Assembly: GCF_036384435.1 (NCBI RefSeq)
Contig: NZ_DASVMI010000157.1
Location: 51,165 to 115,164 of the forward strand
Reading direction: 5' to 3'
DNA length: 64,000 nt
Source: GSA-30 sp036384435
GTDB lineage: Bacteria > Pseudomonadota > Gammaproteobacteria > Xanthomonadales > Rhodanobacteraceae
Shown: positions 9,539-18,986 of the stretch, in pieces
How the letters are laid out: each line of letters begins with the position of its first letter
Position numbering within the stretch: position 1 is the first letter of the stretch
Translations under genes and position numbers: made by a program
Notes under the pieces: model-generated
The model's database searches: none
What the model was told of the DNA's origin: nothing
The model's input: the letters and a program-made list of their open reading frames with translations, nothing else

Positions 9539-10630
9539 ATGAAACGTATACTGCTTCTCGTCGTCTTGATCCTGGTTGTCATCATGTCCCATGTGCAGGC
9601 ATCACAAGCCCCCATCGCGAGCAAGGTTATGGTCCTGGGGCATCGCGGCGCCAGCGCCTTGCGTCCGGAACATACGCTCGCTTCCTATGCCAAGGCGATC
9701 GCCGACGGCGCGGATTTCATCGAGCCAGACTTGGTCATGACGCGCGACGGTGTGATGGTGGCACGCCATGAAAACGAAATCGGCGGTACCACCGATGTAG
9801 CCCAGCATCCTGAGTTCGTGCAGCGCAAGACCACCAGAATCATCGATGGTCATAGCGTCACTGGCTGGTTCACCGAGGATTTTACCCTCGCCGAACTAAA
9901 GACGCTGCGTGCGCGTGAACGCCTGCCAGAGTTTCGCGGCACGCGCTATGACGGCCAGTTCCAGGTCCCCACGTTCGACGAGATCATCGATTTCGTGGCT
10001 GCCGAGGCTGCTACGCATGAGCGCAGTATTGGTATCATCCCGGAGATCAAGCACGGCACGTATTTCCAGAAGATCGGTTTACCGATGGAGCAGAAGGTCA
10101 TCGCTGCCCTGGATGCACATGCTTACACACGCACCGCGCCAATAGAGATCCAGTCCTTCGAGACGGCCAACCTGCGCTATCTGCGCAGCCGTCTGGGCAA
10201 GAACCATCCGAACATTCGCTTGCTGCAATTGATCGACGATCTCGACCAGCAGCCGTTCGATATCGTCGCCACCGGCGGCAAACTGACATACGGTCAGATG
10301 TTGCAACCGAAAGGTCTGCACGATATTGCCACGTATGCCGATGCGATTGGTCCGAGCATGCGCGCGATCATTCCGCTGCGCGCCGATGGCCGGTTGGGCG
10401 AGGCCACCGAGGTTGTGCGCGATGCCCACGCCGAGCGCCTGGAAGTGCACGTTTATACATTCAGACCCGAAAATCATTTTCAGGCGAAGGATTTCTGGCA
10501 AGGCAGCGATCCGAGGCAGTTCAACGAAGCGGGATCGATAGCCGAGATCCGCGCCTATCTCGATGCCGGCATCGACGCGTTCTTTACCGATGATCCGGCG
10601 ATTGGCCGCAAGGCGCTAGCTGGCCGTTGA
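9539..10630 (+). CDS. glpQ: Glycerophosphodiester phosphodiesterase, periplasmic GlpQ type
   Basis: A 363-residue enzyme that splits glycerophosphodiesters into glycerol-3-phosphate and an alcohol. An N-terminal hydrophobic signal (KRILLLVVLILVVIMSHVQA) indicates export. The GDPD signature VLGHRGASALRPEHT gives H35, R36 and E44, followed by ADFIEPDLVMTRDGVMVARHE with the metal-binding Glu/Asp and second catalytic His. Length and the long insertion after the HE motif fit the GlpQ subgroup rather than the shorter cytoplasmic UgpQ. It stands alone on this strand after a 145-nt gap. Confidence 0.92.
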   Translation: MKRILLLVVLILVVIMSHVQASQAPIASKVMVLGHRGASALRPEHTLASYAKAIADGADFIEPDLVMTRDGVMVARHENEIGGTTDVAQHPEFVQRKTTRIIDGHSVTGWFTEDFTLAELKTLRARERLPEFRGTRYDGQFQVPTFDEIIDFVAAEAATHERSIGIIPEIKHGTYFQKIGLPMEQKVIAALDAHAYTRTAPIEIQSFETANLRYLRSRLGKNHPNIRLLQLIDDLDQQPFDIVATGGKLTYGQMLQPKGLHDIATYADAIGPSMRAIIPLRADGRLGEATEVVRDAHAERLEVHVYTFRPENHFQAKDFWQGSDPRQFNEAGSIAEIRAYLDAGIDAFFTDDPAIGRKALAGR

Positions 10631-10709
10631 GCCTGGTCAGGCTGGCGTTTCAAACAAGAAACGGCGCTACACTCGGACCGCGAAGGCGGAACCGGGGAGG
10701 AGCGCAGCC

Positions 10710-12029
10710 TTGAACACGCAGGAAACCATCATCACCTGGGCGACCCCGGTGTTCTTCGTGCTGATCGCGGTGGAGCTGTTTGTAGCGCGCCTGCAGGGGC
10801 GTAAGGCTTACCACGCCAGCGATGCGATCAACAGCTTGTCGCTGGGGGTGATTTCCCAGGTGGTTGCCGTTTTCACCAAGCTTCTGACCTTTGGTATCTA
10901 CGCGTGGTGCGTGCAGCACCTGGCGCTCTTTCAACTGCCATCCCGCAGCATGTGGGTGTGGGTCACCGGACTGTTGTTCTACGACTTTTGCTACTACTGG
11001 CTGCATCGTTGTGGCCACGAAGTGAACATCCTTTGGGCTGCACACGTGGTGCATCATCAAAGCGAGGATTACAACCTCGCTACGGCGTTGCGCCAGACAG
11101 GCAGCGGGATGTTGCTGGGTTGGCTGTTCTACCTGCCGATGGCCTTTGTCGGCTATCCGCTGGAAGTATTCGTGGTTGTGGCGTTGGTCGATCTGCTTTA
11201 CCAATTCTGGGTACATACCGAAGTCGTACGACGCTTGGGCTGGTTTGATCGGGTGTTCTGCTCGCCGTCCAACCACCGTGCACATCACGCCGTGAACGAC
11301 CGATACCTCGATCGCAACTATGGCGGCGTGCTGATCATATGGGACCGCCTGTTCGGCACCTTCATCGAGGAAGACGACAATGATCGGCCCATCTATGGCA
11401 CACGCTCGCCCTTGCGTAGCTGGAATCCGCTATGGGCCAATGCGGAGGTCTACTGGGCCACGTTCAAGGATGCCTGGCACGCGCGTCGCTGGCGCGACAA
11501 ATTGCTCGTCTGGATCAAGCCGCCGGGCTGGCGACCCGCCGACGTCGCCGAACGCTTCCCCAAAGCGGCCTTCGATATCGATCGCGAACGTTTTGCGCCA
11601 CCGTTGACTGCACCGATGCTGGTCTACAGCCTCGTGCAGTTCGCCTTACTGCTCGGCATGGGCGTGCATTTCCTGGATCTTGCCAAGCGCCTTCCGATGA
11701 CGGAGCTGATCGGATATGCCGTCTTCCTGGTAATGAGTCTTTACGCGCTGGGTGCCTTGACCGAGGCACATCGTGCCGGACGCTGGCTCGAACTGGTGAG
11801 GCTGATTGCAACGGCGGCTATCCCGCTGCTGAGCGGCGGATGGTTTGGATCGCCTGTCATCGATATGCGCCTTCGGGTGGCGTTGATCGCATTGCCGCTT
11901 GTAAGTGCATGCGTGTTACTTGTAATCGTTCGCCGCGTTGCTCCGGGCATGACCTCGATCGCGGAGAGTGGCTTCGAGCCTTCAGGTGGCGCTACCCCTG
12001 CAACTGGCGTGGCCTTGCATCGCGATTGA
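10710..12029 (+). CDS. Sterol desaturase / fatty acid hydroxylase superfamily membrane enzyme
   Basis: A 439-residue integral membrane di-iron enzyme. The TTG start follows GGGGAGGAG and is the only well-placed start; the protein opens MNTQETIITWATPVFFVLI. The three His clusters of the superfamily are present: HRCGHE, HVVHHQSE and HRAHHAVN, embedded between membrane helices. C-terminal to the catalytic domain there are about four extra membrane segments, an arrangement also seen in alkylglycerol-monooxygenase-like members. It probably hydroxylates or desaturates a lipid; the substrate cannot be told. The last codons run into a REP-like repeat, so the tail sequence (VALHRD) is supplied by the repeat. 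Confidence 0.85.
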   Translation: MNTQETIITWATPVFFVLIAVELFVARLQGRKAYHASDAINSLSLGVISQVVAVFTKLLTFGIYAWCVQHLALFQLPSRSMWVWVTGLLFYDFCYYWLHRCGHEVNILWAAHVVHHQSEDYNLATALRQTGSGMLLGWLFYLPMAFVGYPLEVFVVVALVDLLYQFWVHTEVVRRLGWFDRVFCSPSNHRAHHAVNDRYLDRNYGGVLIIWDRLFGTFIEEDDNDRPIYGTRSPLRSWNPLWANAEVYWATFKDAWHARRWRDKLLVWIKPPGWRPADVAERFPKAAFDIDRERFAPPLTAPMLVYSLVQFALLLGMGVHFLDLAKRLPMTELIGYAVFLVMSLYALGALTEAHRAGRWLELVRLIATAAIPLLSGGWFGSPVIDMRLRVALIALPLVSACVLLVIVRRVAPGMTSIAESGFEPSGGATPATGVALHRD

Positions 12030-12041
12030 AATCGCTCCTAC
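12020..12041 (-). repeat. Short REP-like element overlapping a stop codon
   Basis: Read on the minus strand it begins GTAGGAGCGATTTCAATCGC, matching the head (GTAGGAGC) and dyad character of the longer copies at 40185 and 43289. It covers the stop codon of the desaturase gene. GTAGGAGCG...CGCGA elements are typical REP sequences of pseudomonads and xanthomonads. Confidence 0.55.
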
Positions 12042-12132
12042 GGACAGAGGGGACGGGCCATGCGCGCGCGTGCAGCATGGCACCCGCGATACAACCAGTT
12101 ATGATCGCGTTACGTTTCCAGGAAGTCGCGCG

Positions 12133-13566
12133 ATGAGTGTTTTGAGTAAATTGATACGCCACAAGCCGGTGGAGCAACTGCAGGCCGAGGCGGGCAAGCG
12201 CGGTGATTTCCGCAGGGTGCTTGGCCTATGGCAACTGACTGCTATCGGCATCGGCGGCATCATCGGCGTAGGTGTATTCGTACTCGCCGGTCAGCAGGCG
12301 GCTTTGAACGCGGGCCCAGCCGTGGCGCTTTCCTTCCTTATCGCCGGCATCGCCAGCGCTGCCGCGGCCCTGTGCTACGCCGAGTTCGCGGGCATGATCC
12401 CGGTCACCGGTAGTGCCTACACCTACGGCTATGCCGTGCTGGGCGAACTGGCGGCCTGGCTGATCGGTTGGGATCTGCTGCTCGAATACGCGCTGATCGT
12501 CGCAGTGGTGGCCATCGGCTGGGCCGGCTACGTACAGGCGGCCTTAAGCACTCTTGGCATCCATTTGCCCGCGTGGGCGCAAGGTGCCATTGGCACCGGC
12601 GAAGGCCACGTCTTCAACGTGATCGCTGCCTTGGTTACCTTGGGTGTATCTGCGCTGCTGATCTTTCGTACCGAATGGGGCGCTCGTTTCAATACCCTGG
12701 TCGTGGTGGTCAAGGTGCTCGCCGTAGCCCTGGTGATCGGCGTGGGCGTGTTCTATGTCGATCCTTCGCGTTGGACACCCTTCATTCCTGCACGTGTGGT
12801 GGGAGCTGATGGTGTTGGCCACTTCGGCTTCCAGGGTGTGGCGACCGCAGCGGCCGTGGTGTTCTTCGCCGTGTTTGGCTACGACACGCTGACCACCGCC
12901 GCGGAAGAGTCGAAGAATCCCCAGCGCGACCTGCCGCGCGCGGTGCTGCTATCGCTGGGTATTTCGATGACGATGTATCTGGCCGTATCTATGGTACTGA
13001 CAGGTATCGCACACTACACCACGCTCAATACCGACGCGCCGGTAGCTGATGCATTCAAGGGGTTGGGTCTGCACTGGGTGGCGTTGACGGTATCGGTATC
13101 GGCGGTCTTTGGTCTCATCAGCGTGCTGTTCGCTTTCATGCTGGGCGCGACACGCATCTGGTTCGCGCTCGCACGCGACGGGCTTTTGCCTGGCTGGTTC
13201 GCCAAGGTGCATCCACGTTATGGCACGCCGCATCGACCGACCGTGGTGCTGGGCGTCTTTACCGCATTGGTGGCGGGTCTTTTTCCGCTCGACGAAGTCG
13301 CCAAACTGGTGAATATCGGCGTGCTATCGGCTTTCATCGTAATCTGTACGTCGATCATCGTACTGCGCGTGCGCAAGCCTCACCTGCAGCGCGCTTTCCG
13401 CACGCCTTGGGTGCCGTTGGTACCGTTGATCGGCATTGCCTTCTCGATCTGGTTGCTATCGGAGCTGCCGTTGGCCACGTGGGAACTGTTCGTGGTGTGG
13501 ACCTCGTTGGGATTGCTGGCCTATTTCGGTTATGGCATCAGACATAGTCGATTGGAGCAGCACTAA
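12133..13566 (+). CDS. APC-superfamily amino acid permease (cationic amino acid transporter type)
   Basis: A 477-residue transporter with about 12 membrane segments. The start at 12133 follows AGGAAG and is the first Met before the cytoplasmic N-terminus MSVLSKLIRHKPVEQL. The LGLWQLTAIGIGGIIGVGVF motif of helix 1 is the APC substrate-binding GxxG signature, and FFAVFGYDTLTTAAEE in the middle is the conserved helix-6 segment. Related bacterial proteins are annotated as cationic or branched amino-acid permeases, but the substrate is not readable here. A strong hairpin terminator follows directly after the stop. Confidence 0.9.
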   Translation: MSVLSKLIRHKPVEQLQAEAGKRGDFRRVLGLWQLTAIGIGGIIGVGVFVLAGQQAALNAGPAVALSFLIAGIASAAAALCYAEFAGMIPVTGSAYTYGYAVLGELAAWLIGWDLLLEYALIVAVVAIGWAGYVQAALSTLGIHLPAWAQGAIGTGEGHVFNVIAALVTLGVSALLIFRTEWGARFNTLVVVVKVLAVALVIGVGVFYVDPSRWTPFIPARVVGADGVGHFGFQGVATAAAVVFFAVFGYDTLTTAAEESKNPQRDLPRAVLLSLGISMTMYLAVSMVLTGIAHYTTLNTDAPVADAFKGLGLHWVALTVSVSAVFGLISVLFAFMLGATRIWFALARDGLLPGWFAKVHPRYGTPHRPTVVLGVFTALVAGLFPLDEVAKLVNIGVLSAFIVICTSIIVLRVRKPHLQRAFRTPWVPLVPLIGIAFSIWLLSELPLATWELFVVWTSLGLLAYFGYGIRHSRLEQH

Positions 13567-13567
13567 G

Positions 13568-13595
13568 AAAAACGGCCGCGAATGCGGCCGTTTTT
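13568..13595. terminator. Bidirectional rho-independent terminator
   Basis: A run of five A, then a perfect 7-bp GC stem (CGGCCGC, loop GAAT, GCGGCCG), then five T. The symmetric A and T tracts allow it to stop transcription from both the permease gene (plus) and the convergent outer-membrane protein gene (minus). Confidence 0.9.
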
Positions 13596-13612
13596 CCTGC
13601 GAAAGCGAACAC

Positions 13613-14188
13613 TCAGAAGCGATATTCGAGCGATGCCGAGTAGGCGGCGATATTGGTGTTGGTTGCGCTGCCCTGGCTGCGGCGACCCATGCTCACGCCG
13701 TAGTTGTCGTAGTTCAATCCCAGGCTGACATGCTGGGTCATGTTGTAGCCCACACCGACGCCAGCATACCAACCGTTATTGGTGCTACGTAAGCTTTGCG
13801 ACCGCGAAGGCACATCGTTGAACTGAGTAGTGGTCCGCGTCCGGGCATATCCACTATGGCCGGTGACGAACCAGCTTGGCGTAAAGTCCCACCGGGCGTT
13901 CACACCAAGCGTTGCTGCCTGGGTCCTGGCTGAAATGGTGCCTCCATCGAAAGAGGTCTTCGGACGGCCCAGGTAGGCATAGCCCATTTCCGGGCCGACG
14001 ATACCGTTCCAGCGCCAGCCGAAGCGAGCGTTCTGGAACACACTCTTGTTGTGATCGACGCCTGCCGAGCGCAGTTTGGTCTGGCCCAGATTGCCTGCGA
14101 CAAAGAAGTTGTCGAGAGGAGCGGCGTGGGCGATGAGGGGCAGCAAAGCTGCGGCGGCCAGCGTGGCCACGAAGAAGTTCTTGCGCAT
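13613..14188 (-). CDS. Small OmpA-like outer-membrane beta-barrel protein
   Basis: A 191-residue exported protein with a clear signal peptide (FFVATLAAAALLPLIAHA) and a mature part made of alternating amphipathic strands (for example YAGVGVGYNMTQHVSLGLNY). It ends in SLEYRF, the terminal-Phe signal for outer-membrane barrel insertion. This fits the eight-stranded OmpA-like/OmpW-size barrel group (PF13505 type). It is monocistronic and shares a terminator with the permease gene. No specific function can be assigned. Confidence 0.83.
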   Translation of the reverse strand: MRKNFFVATLAAAALLPLIAHAAPLDNFFVAGNLGQTKLRSAGVDHNKSVFQNARFGWRWNGIVGPEMGYAYLGRPKTSFDGGTISARTQAATLGVNARWDFTPSWFVTGHSGYARTRTTTQFNDVPSRSQSLRSTNNGWYAGVGVGYNMTQHVSLGLNYDNYGVSMGRRSQGSATNTNIAAYSASLEYRF

Positions 14189-14441
14189 GAGAAGTCCATC
14201 TCTACGTTGTTGAGGTTCCGCCGCAAACGGCTCTACGGCGTGTCGCAGGTCAAATGAGGCGACTTACAGATCATAACTTACCCTTCTTAACTGGGCCTTT
14301 CCGGCGCCCTGCTGCAATGTCCGATCGCCCGTGACCTCTGGCAGGGGGTGCTGAAGGTCATGGGGGTCTAGCATCCCACGGTCAATTTGTGTCCAGCCCG
14401 GCGGCCACCCGCCGGGCCAAAGTGTCCATGGGAGACCTCCG

Positions 14442-16340
14442 TTGAAAGTTTCACGTCTTGCTTGTGCCGTGCTCGCCTCCGCCATGGGGTTGGGCAGTTT
14501 TGCCGCTGTCGCCGATGTGCCGGCCCCACAGAACGTACCCTACCAGGGCACCTTGAAGATCCACGTGGATGCAACCGATATCGCGCATCGCGTGTTTCGT
14601 GTGCAAGAGACGATTCCCGCCCAGGCCGGTCCGCTGACTCTGCTGTACCCCCAATGGCTGCCGGGCAATCATTCGCCGACCGGCCCGATCGACAAGTTCG
14701 CCGGTTTGAAGGTCACCGCCAACGGCCAGGTGCTGCCGTGGACGCGCGACCCGCTCAACGTCTATGCCTTTCATGTAGACGTGCCGCAGGGCGCCAGCGA
14801 CGTGCAGGTGGAATTCCAGTTTCTCTCACCGCAGGACCCGCGCCAGGGCCGTGTCGTGATGACGCCAGAAATGCTCAATGTGCAATGGAACGCCGTGTCG
14901 GTGTATCCGGCCGGCTATTTCACCACCCAGATCAAGGCTGAGGCCAGCGTAACTCTGCCTGCCGGCTGGCAGCTTGGCACCGCCCTGGATGTCGCTGCGC
15001 GCAGTGGCGATACCGTCAGCTTCAAAGAAATCGACTATGACGACCTGGTCGATTCGCCGATCTATGCGGGCAAGTACTTCAAGCGTGTCGATCTCGATCC
15101 GGGCGCCAAGACACCGGTGTTCCTGAACATCGTGGCTGACGATCCGAAGTTCCTGGAGATCAAGCCAGAGCAATTGAAGGTGCACCAGAACCTCGTGCAG
15201 CAGATGTACAAGATGTACGGCGCACACCATTACAACCACTACGACTTCCTGCTGTCGCTCAGCGAGAAGATGAGCGGCAATGGCCTGGAACATCATCGCT
15301 CCAGCGAGAACGGTGTCGGTACGAACTATTTCACCGAGTGGGACAAGAGCGCCGTCGAGCGCGACCTGCTCTCGCATGAATTCAATCACTCGTGGGATGG
15401 CAAGTATCGCCGGGGGGCCGACCTGGCCACCCCGAGCTTCAATGTGCCGATGCAGGACAGCCTGCTGTGGGTGTACGAAGGCCAGACCCAGTTCTGGGGC
15501 TACGTCATGGCCGCGCGTTCCGGGCTGTGGAAGGAAGACATGGCGCGCGACATGCTCGCCTACGTGGCCGCGACCTATGAGAAGGGGCGTCCGGGCTTGC
15601 AGCTGTGGCGCAATATCCAGGACACGACCAACGACCCGATCATCGCGATGCGCCGTCCGCTGCCGTATCGCAACTACCAGATGAGTGAGGATTACTACTC
15701 GGGTGGCCAGATGATCTGGTTGGACGTCGACGGCAAGCTGCGCGAGTTGTCGGGCAACAAGAAGACCATCGACGATTTCGGCAAGAACTTCTTCGGCATG
15801 AAGAACGGCGAGTGGGACGTCAACACCTACACCTTCGAGGATGTGGTCAAGACTCTCAACGATATCCAGCCCTACGACTGGGCCAAGTACCTGCGCGAGC
15901 GCCTGGACGGTCATGGCCCGATCACCGGTGGTATCGAAGCGCACGGCTGGAAGCTGGTCTACACGGACAAGCCATCGGATGCGATCAAGGGAGTCGAGGC
16001 TCGCCGCGGTTCGACTGACCTGACCTATTCGCTTGGTGTGTCGGTGGGCAAGGGCGGCGACATCGCCGACGTGTTGTGGGATGGCCCGGCATTCAAGGCT
16101 GGCCTGTCGCCGGGCATGAAGCTGATCGGTGTCAACGGCAAGGAGTTCTCCAGCGACACGCTGAAGGACGCCGTGACCGCCTCGTCCAAGGACAAGAGCA
16201 AGCCGGTCGAACTGCTGGTCAAGAACTTCGATGAATTCCAGACCATCCGCATCGACTACCACGACGGCCTGAAGTACCCGCACCTGGAGCGCATCCAGGG
16301 CAAGCCGGATCGTCTGGCCGAACTGCTCAAGGCTCGCTGA
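14442..16340 (+). CDS. M61-family glycyl aminopeptidase with PDZ domain
   Basis: A 632-residue exported metallopeptidase. The TTG start is preceded by GGGAG and gives a complete signal peptide (KVSRLACAVLASAMGLGSFAAVA); the next ATG at 14484 would cut the signal in half. The zinc site is HEFNHSW (H312, E313, H316), as in family M61 glycyl aminopeptidases. A PDZ domain follows at about residues 515-600 (SLGVSVGKGGDIADV, AGLSPGMKLIGVNG). Its mature length fits the family. It is likely periplasmic and cleaves N-terminal Gly or Ala from peptides. It stands alone, with a hairpin repeat after the stop. Confidence 0.92.
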   Translation: MKVSRLACAVLASAMGLGSFAAVADVPAPQNVPYQGTLKIHVDATDIAHRVFRVQETIPAQAGPLTLLYPQWLPGNHSPTGPIDKFAGLKVTANGQVLPWTRDPLNVYAFHVDVPQGASDVQVEFQFLSPQDPRQGRVVMTPEMLNVQWNAVSVYPAGYFTTQIKAEASVTLPAGWQLGTALDVAARSGDTVSFKEIDYDDLVDSPIYAGKYFKRVDLDPGAKTPVFLNIVADDPKFLEIKPEQLKVHQNLVQQMYKMYGAHHYNHYDFLLSLSEKMSGNGLEHHRSSENGVGTNYFTEWDKSAVERDLLSHEFNHSWDGKYRRGADLATPSFNVPMQDSLLWVYEGQTQFWGYVMAARSGLWKEDMARDMLAYVAATYEKGRPGLQLWRNIQDTTNDPIIAMRRPLPYRNYQMSEDYYSGGQMIWLDVDGKLRELSGNKKTIDDFGKNFFGMKNGEWDVNTYTFEDVVKTLNDIQPYDWAKYLRERLDGHGPITGGIEAHGWKLVYTDKPSDAIKGVEARRGSTDLTYSLGVSVGKGGDIADVLWDGPAFKAGLSPGMKLIGVNGKEFSSDTLKDAVTASSKDKSKPVELLVKNFDEFQTIRIDYHDGLKYPHLERIQGKPDRLAELLKAR

Positions 16341-16360
16341 GTTCCAGCCCCCATCATTGA

Positions 16361-16390
16361 AAGACCCTTCCCCTGGCAGGGAAGGGGTCT
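16361..16390. repeat. Hairpin repeat, possible terminator
   Basis: An imperfect inverted repeat (AGACCCTTCCC, then GGGAAGGGGTCT) just after the M61 stop. There is no T run, so it may be a REP-type hairpin that also protects the 3' end of the mRNA rather than a classical terminator. Confidence 0.5.
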
Positions 16391-16498
16391 GATGAATCGG
16401 GGAGGGGGCGCCCACGCCGTGAGGCTGGGCCTCCCCGCCAAGCTCCGCTATACTTACCAGACTGCCCCGGGCCCACGTGCTCGCGGCACGTCCACCAT

Positions 16499-16575
16499 GC
16501 GCCCGTAGCTCAGCCGGATAGAGTAGTGGCTTCCGAAGCCATTGGTCGGGGGTTCGAATCCCTCCGGGCGCGCCA
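16499..16575 (+). tRNA. tRNA-Arg (anticodon CCG)
   Basis: A 77-nt cloverleaf: acceptor arms GCGCCCG and CGGGCGC, D arm GCTC...GAGT, anticodon stem GTGGC/GCCAT with loop TTCCGAA (anticodon CCG, reads CGG), and T arm GGGGG-TTCGAAT-CCCTC. The discriminator is G and CCA is encoded. tRNA 3' ends are common integration sites, and an integrase remnant starts about 100 nt downstream. Confidence 0.96.
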
Positions 16576-16677
16576 ATACCAGTCCAGAAGCGCCCAGTCG
16601 CGTTCAGGTGAAAAGCGAGTAAGGTAGTGAGTACGTGGCAATGCCATAAGCGCCGTTCCTCGCGGCGGCTTACTTGC

Positions 16678-16990
16678 ATGCCTATCGATAGCGAGCTTCG
16701 TGCTTTGAGGCCTGGCGACAGGGTCTATCGTGTACTTTGCACCGGTGGCCTATGCATTGAGGTTCGTCCATCAGATGCAAAGCTCTGGTGCTCTCGTCGC
16801 GCCGGTAGATCGAGCAGGGCGGCGCTCGGTGAATATCCGGTGGTCTCCCTTGCCGAGGCGCGAACTTGGCGAGGTAACGCGTGTACTCCTATCAAGGGGC
16901 GAAGCCGGTACACACCACGAGAGTGCAGCGAAGTCGAAAAAGGTGGGAATTACTTCTGTCAGACTTTCAAGGATGTGTTGATCACCACGA
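16678..16990 (+). pseudogene. Decayed P4-type tyrosine integrase (N-terminal arm-binding domain only)
   Basis: The translation from 16678 opens PIDSELRALRPGDRVYRV, then GGLCIEVRPSDAKLW and ALGEYPVVSLAEAR. This is the N-terminal DUF4102 arm-binding domain of P4/CP4-57-like integrases (usual form: GGLYLEVRPSGSKLW, LGEYPxVSLAEAR). After about residue 70 the match moves to a second frame (RVLLSRGEAG) and then back (YFCQTFKDV, like NTFEAVA), so several frameshifts are present. The catalytic domain with its R-H-R-Y residues is missing. It sits directly downstream of tRNA-Arg, as such integrases do, and marks a former genomic island. An open frame that continues to 17082 is not a meaningful protein. 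Confidence 0.75.
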
Positions 16991-17018
16991 AATCGCGACA
17001 CAAAGCAGACCGTTCCCC

Positions 17019-18122
17019 TTATGGGGTTGACGGCTTAAGCGAGGCAATCCAGCCATCTATCGCTTTATCGTCGTCCAAATGAATGGACGGCTCATAGACC
17101 TGACGGCTCGCGCGGTATCGTCCCTGAAGGAGTTGGACCGGGATGGTGGCGTCACCTCGCCCGCTCGGCAACGAGATGGATTCCACTTCTGTGTAAATGG
17201 TGTCCCACCCTGTCGCCTGACCCACTTGTACGACATGGGGCGCCTCCAAAACCCGGTCCATGAAATCAAGGCATGCGCTGATGCAAGCACTATCGGTAAT
17301 GACAAAGACTTTCTTTGGGCCAGCCTTTAGTGCGCCTCGATCCACGGTTGGAACGATCGGTTCCTGGTAAAGCAGTTGGTTATGGTTTACGGCGCCACGC
17401 AGTCCGGAGAGCAACTGGTCATATCCGGCTAGTTCAGTGGGGTAGCGCTGAGCAATTCGAGGTCGCCTTTGCTCAAGATCGCGCAGAACATTGCGTGATG
17501 CGCGCCATGCTGAACTTTTTGCCCGCCGACCGGCTAGTGCAGGAAGCGCGTGATTTCCCCAGATGGCCATGAGCACGCGATCACCTGGCTCAGATGCACC
17601 GCCACCGTTGCCACGCAAGTCGATCACTAGCGTGCCCGGTGTGTTTCTTGCCAGCTCCTTCTCCGCTTGGTCAATGGCGTGAATTACGTCGTCAAAACCA
17701 GGTTCGCCGGCGTAAAAAGTAGGTAGCCTCAGGAGCCAAATATCCGAGCTGAGTTGCTCAAAGCCTCCTCGTCGCGTCAGCGCAGCCCCGGGAGGCGGAG
17801 ACGCGGCGTCCTGAGTATCGTTCAACTCCACGCTTAGATGAGGGTCTTCAAAACTTGCCACATAAGCGGTTAGAACGTCGCGGTAGTCACCGACCGTTCG
17901 CGCTTTATCAGCCCTTCTAAGAGCTTTACGTGCCGCCTCGTTTGCCCTTCGCCGAAAAGCCGGATCGCCTGGGTTCACCATGCCAGGATGGTCTTGTGCG
18001 ATTCGGGCGGACAAAAAACGAACGTCATCGCTTGCATCACGTGCGACGTCGCGAGCGTGGACAAAAGAGCATGTCGTGGCAAGCACGATGCCGATGGTGG
18101 TGATCCAGGTGAAGAAGTTCAT
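17019..18122 (-). CDS. S41-family (C-terminal processing protease-like) peptidase
   Basis: A 367-residue protein. The start at 18122 gives a signal peptide (NFFTWITTIGIVLATTCSFVHA); the longer frame adds 15 unlikely residues. The tail-specific protease core is present: TLVIDLRGNGGGASEPGDRVL, then VFVITDSACISACLDFMDRV, where a Ser in the SACISAC segment is the probable nucleophile, and GQATGWDTIYTEV. An N-terminal helical region (about 40-110) resembles the S41 pre-domain; no PDZ domain is seen. It lies between the broken integrase and the attC array and is less GC-rich than core genes here, so it may be island cargo. Function beyond periplasmic peptidase is not evident. Confidence 0.75.
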   Translation of the reverse strand: MNFFTWITTIGIVLATTCSFVHARDVARDASDDVRFLSARIAQDHPGMVNPGDPAFRRRANEAARKALRRADKARTVGDYRDVLTAYVASFEDPHLSVELNDTQDAASPPPGAALTRRGGFEQLSSDIWLLRLPTFYAGEPGFDDVIHAIDQAEKELARNTPGTLVIDLRGNGGGASEPGDRVLMAIWGNHALPALAGRRAKSSAWRASRNVLRDLEQRRPRIAQRYPTELAGYDQLLSGLRGAVNHNQLLYQEPIVPTVDRGALKAGPKKVFVITDSACISACLDFMDRVLEAPHVVQVGQATGWDTIYTEVESISLPSGRGDATIPVQLLQGRYRASRQVYEPSIHLDDDKAIDGWIASLKPSTP

Positions 18123-18986
18123 ACGCTGGTTCTCGGATGCCGTACTGTTGCCGGGCTTCAGGCGCACTTTGGCGATGCATCTGCGTGCTGTCCAGTAACT
18201 ATCGGCACCCTTCAGAGTTGAAAAGATCCATCTTTCGATGGACCGAAGCGGACACTCTGGTAGGCGGACACGTGAGAAGCGACACGGTAATCATCACCGG
18301 CGGTATGCCTCCGATGCCCGGAGCAGGCATTCAATTCGGCAGACCACAACGGCTTGCACAACTGCTTCATGGCCAGGCGCGGCCAGGTCGTAAGTCATGG
18401 AGATCGCTTCCATCGCCATGCGCTTGTTCGGCCGAGATGCTCCGGCATCTTCGATAGAAATGAACTTCTTCGGCGGATCGTTCGAGCGGCGCCAAGTTTG
18501 CCCAATGAGGGGTTCGGCCTGGATCTGCACGACCTATCGAGGAAGCGCAAGCCAGGCACGAGCTCCCTGGATCATGGAGCGAATCTTGCTGCTTGCCCGT
18601 TCATGGTCAAGCCATGGGTTGGCGGGCGCAAGAGATCATGATCATTCGGTTGCAAACAGAACTGCCCAAAAGCGTGGAGCGCTTCGATGCGAAGCTGCTC
18701 GTCAAGAATGCGCGCAAAGGAAATTTCATGCTGGCGCTGTTCAAGTTTAGCCGCGCATTGTCATACCCTGTGAACGCACGGCAGCAAGCCACGTGTCTTG
18801 AACATGCCATGGTAACGTCATGACCGCCGCTGCCCACGATTCGTTGGCTTGCCGGCTGGTCGGCATGCTACTCAAGCTCAATCGCTGGTTCGATAAGATC
18901 ATCGGCTTGTGGGTCAATACGCGTTGTAGCCGACTGGATGTATAACCGGGCCGTAGCGTCCGGATAAACCGTAATTGGGAGACTGT
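18123..18986. other. Long stretch with no recognisable gene, upstream of cassette array
   Basis: No frame here gives a protein I can recognise; short frames on both strands look random. The only mildly protein-like stretch is 18820-18945 (+), 41 residues with an amphipathic segment (LVGMLLKLNRWFDKIIGLWV), but it has no ribosome site. No attC or attI site was found. The area is probably eroded island sequence, and the left boundary of the first gene cassette lies somewhere in it. Confidence 0.4.

Noticed and set aside
14826..16679. 617-residue open frame on the minus strand
   Set aside because: Runs antisense through the M61 gene and across tRNA-Arg; it has no protein-like features.
18397..18823. 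Overlapping short frames between the S41 gene and the cassette array
   Set aside because: None shows a domain, ribosome site or hydrophobic pattern that would set it apart from chance frames; two different frames overlap the same DNA.
18920..18950. GCGTTGTAGCC as a possible fourth attC core
   Set aside because: It lacks a matching RYYYAAC core and central dyad upstream, so it does not meet the attC pattern.
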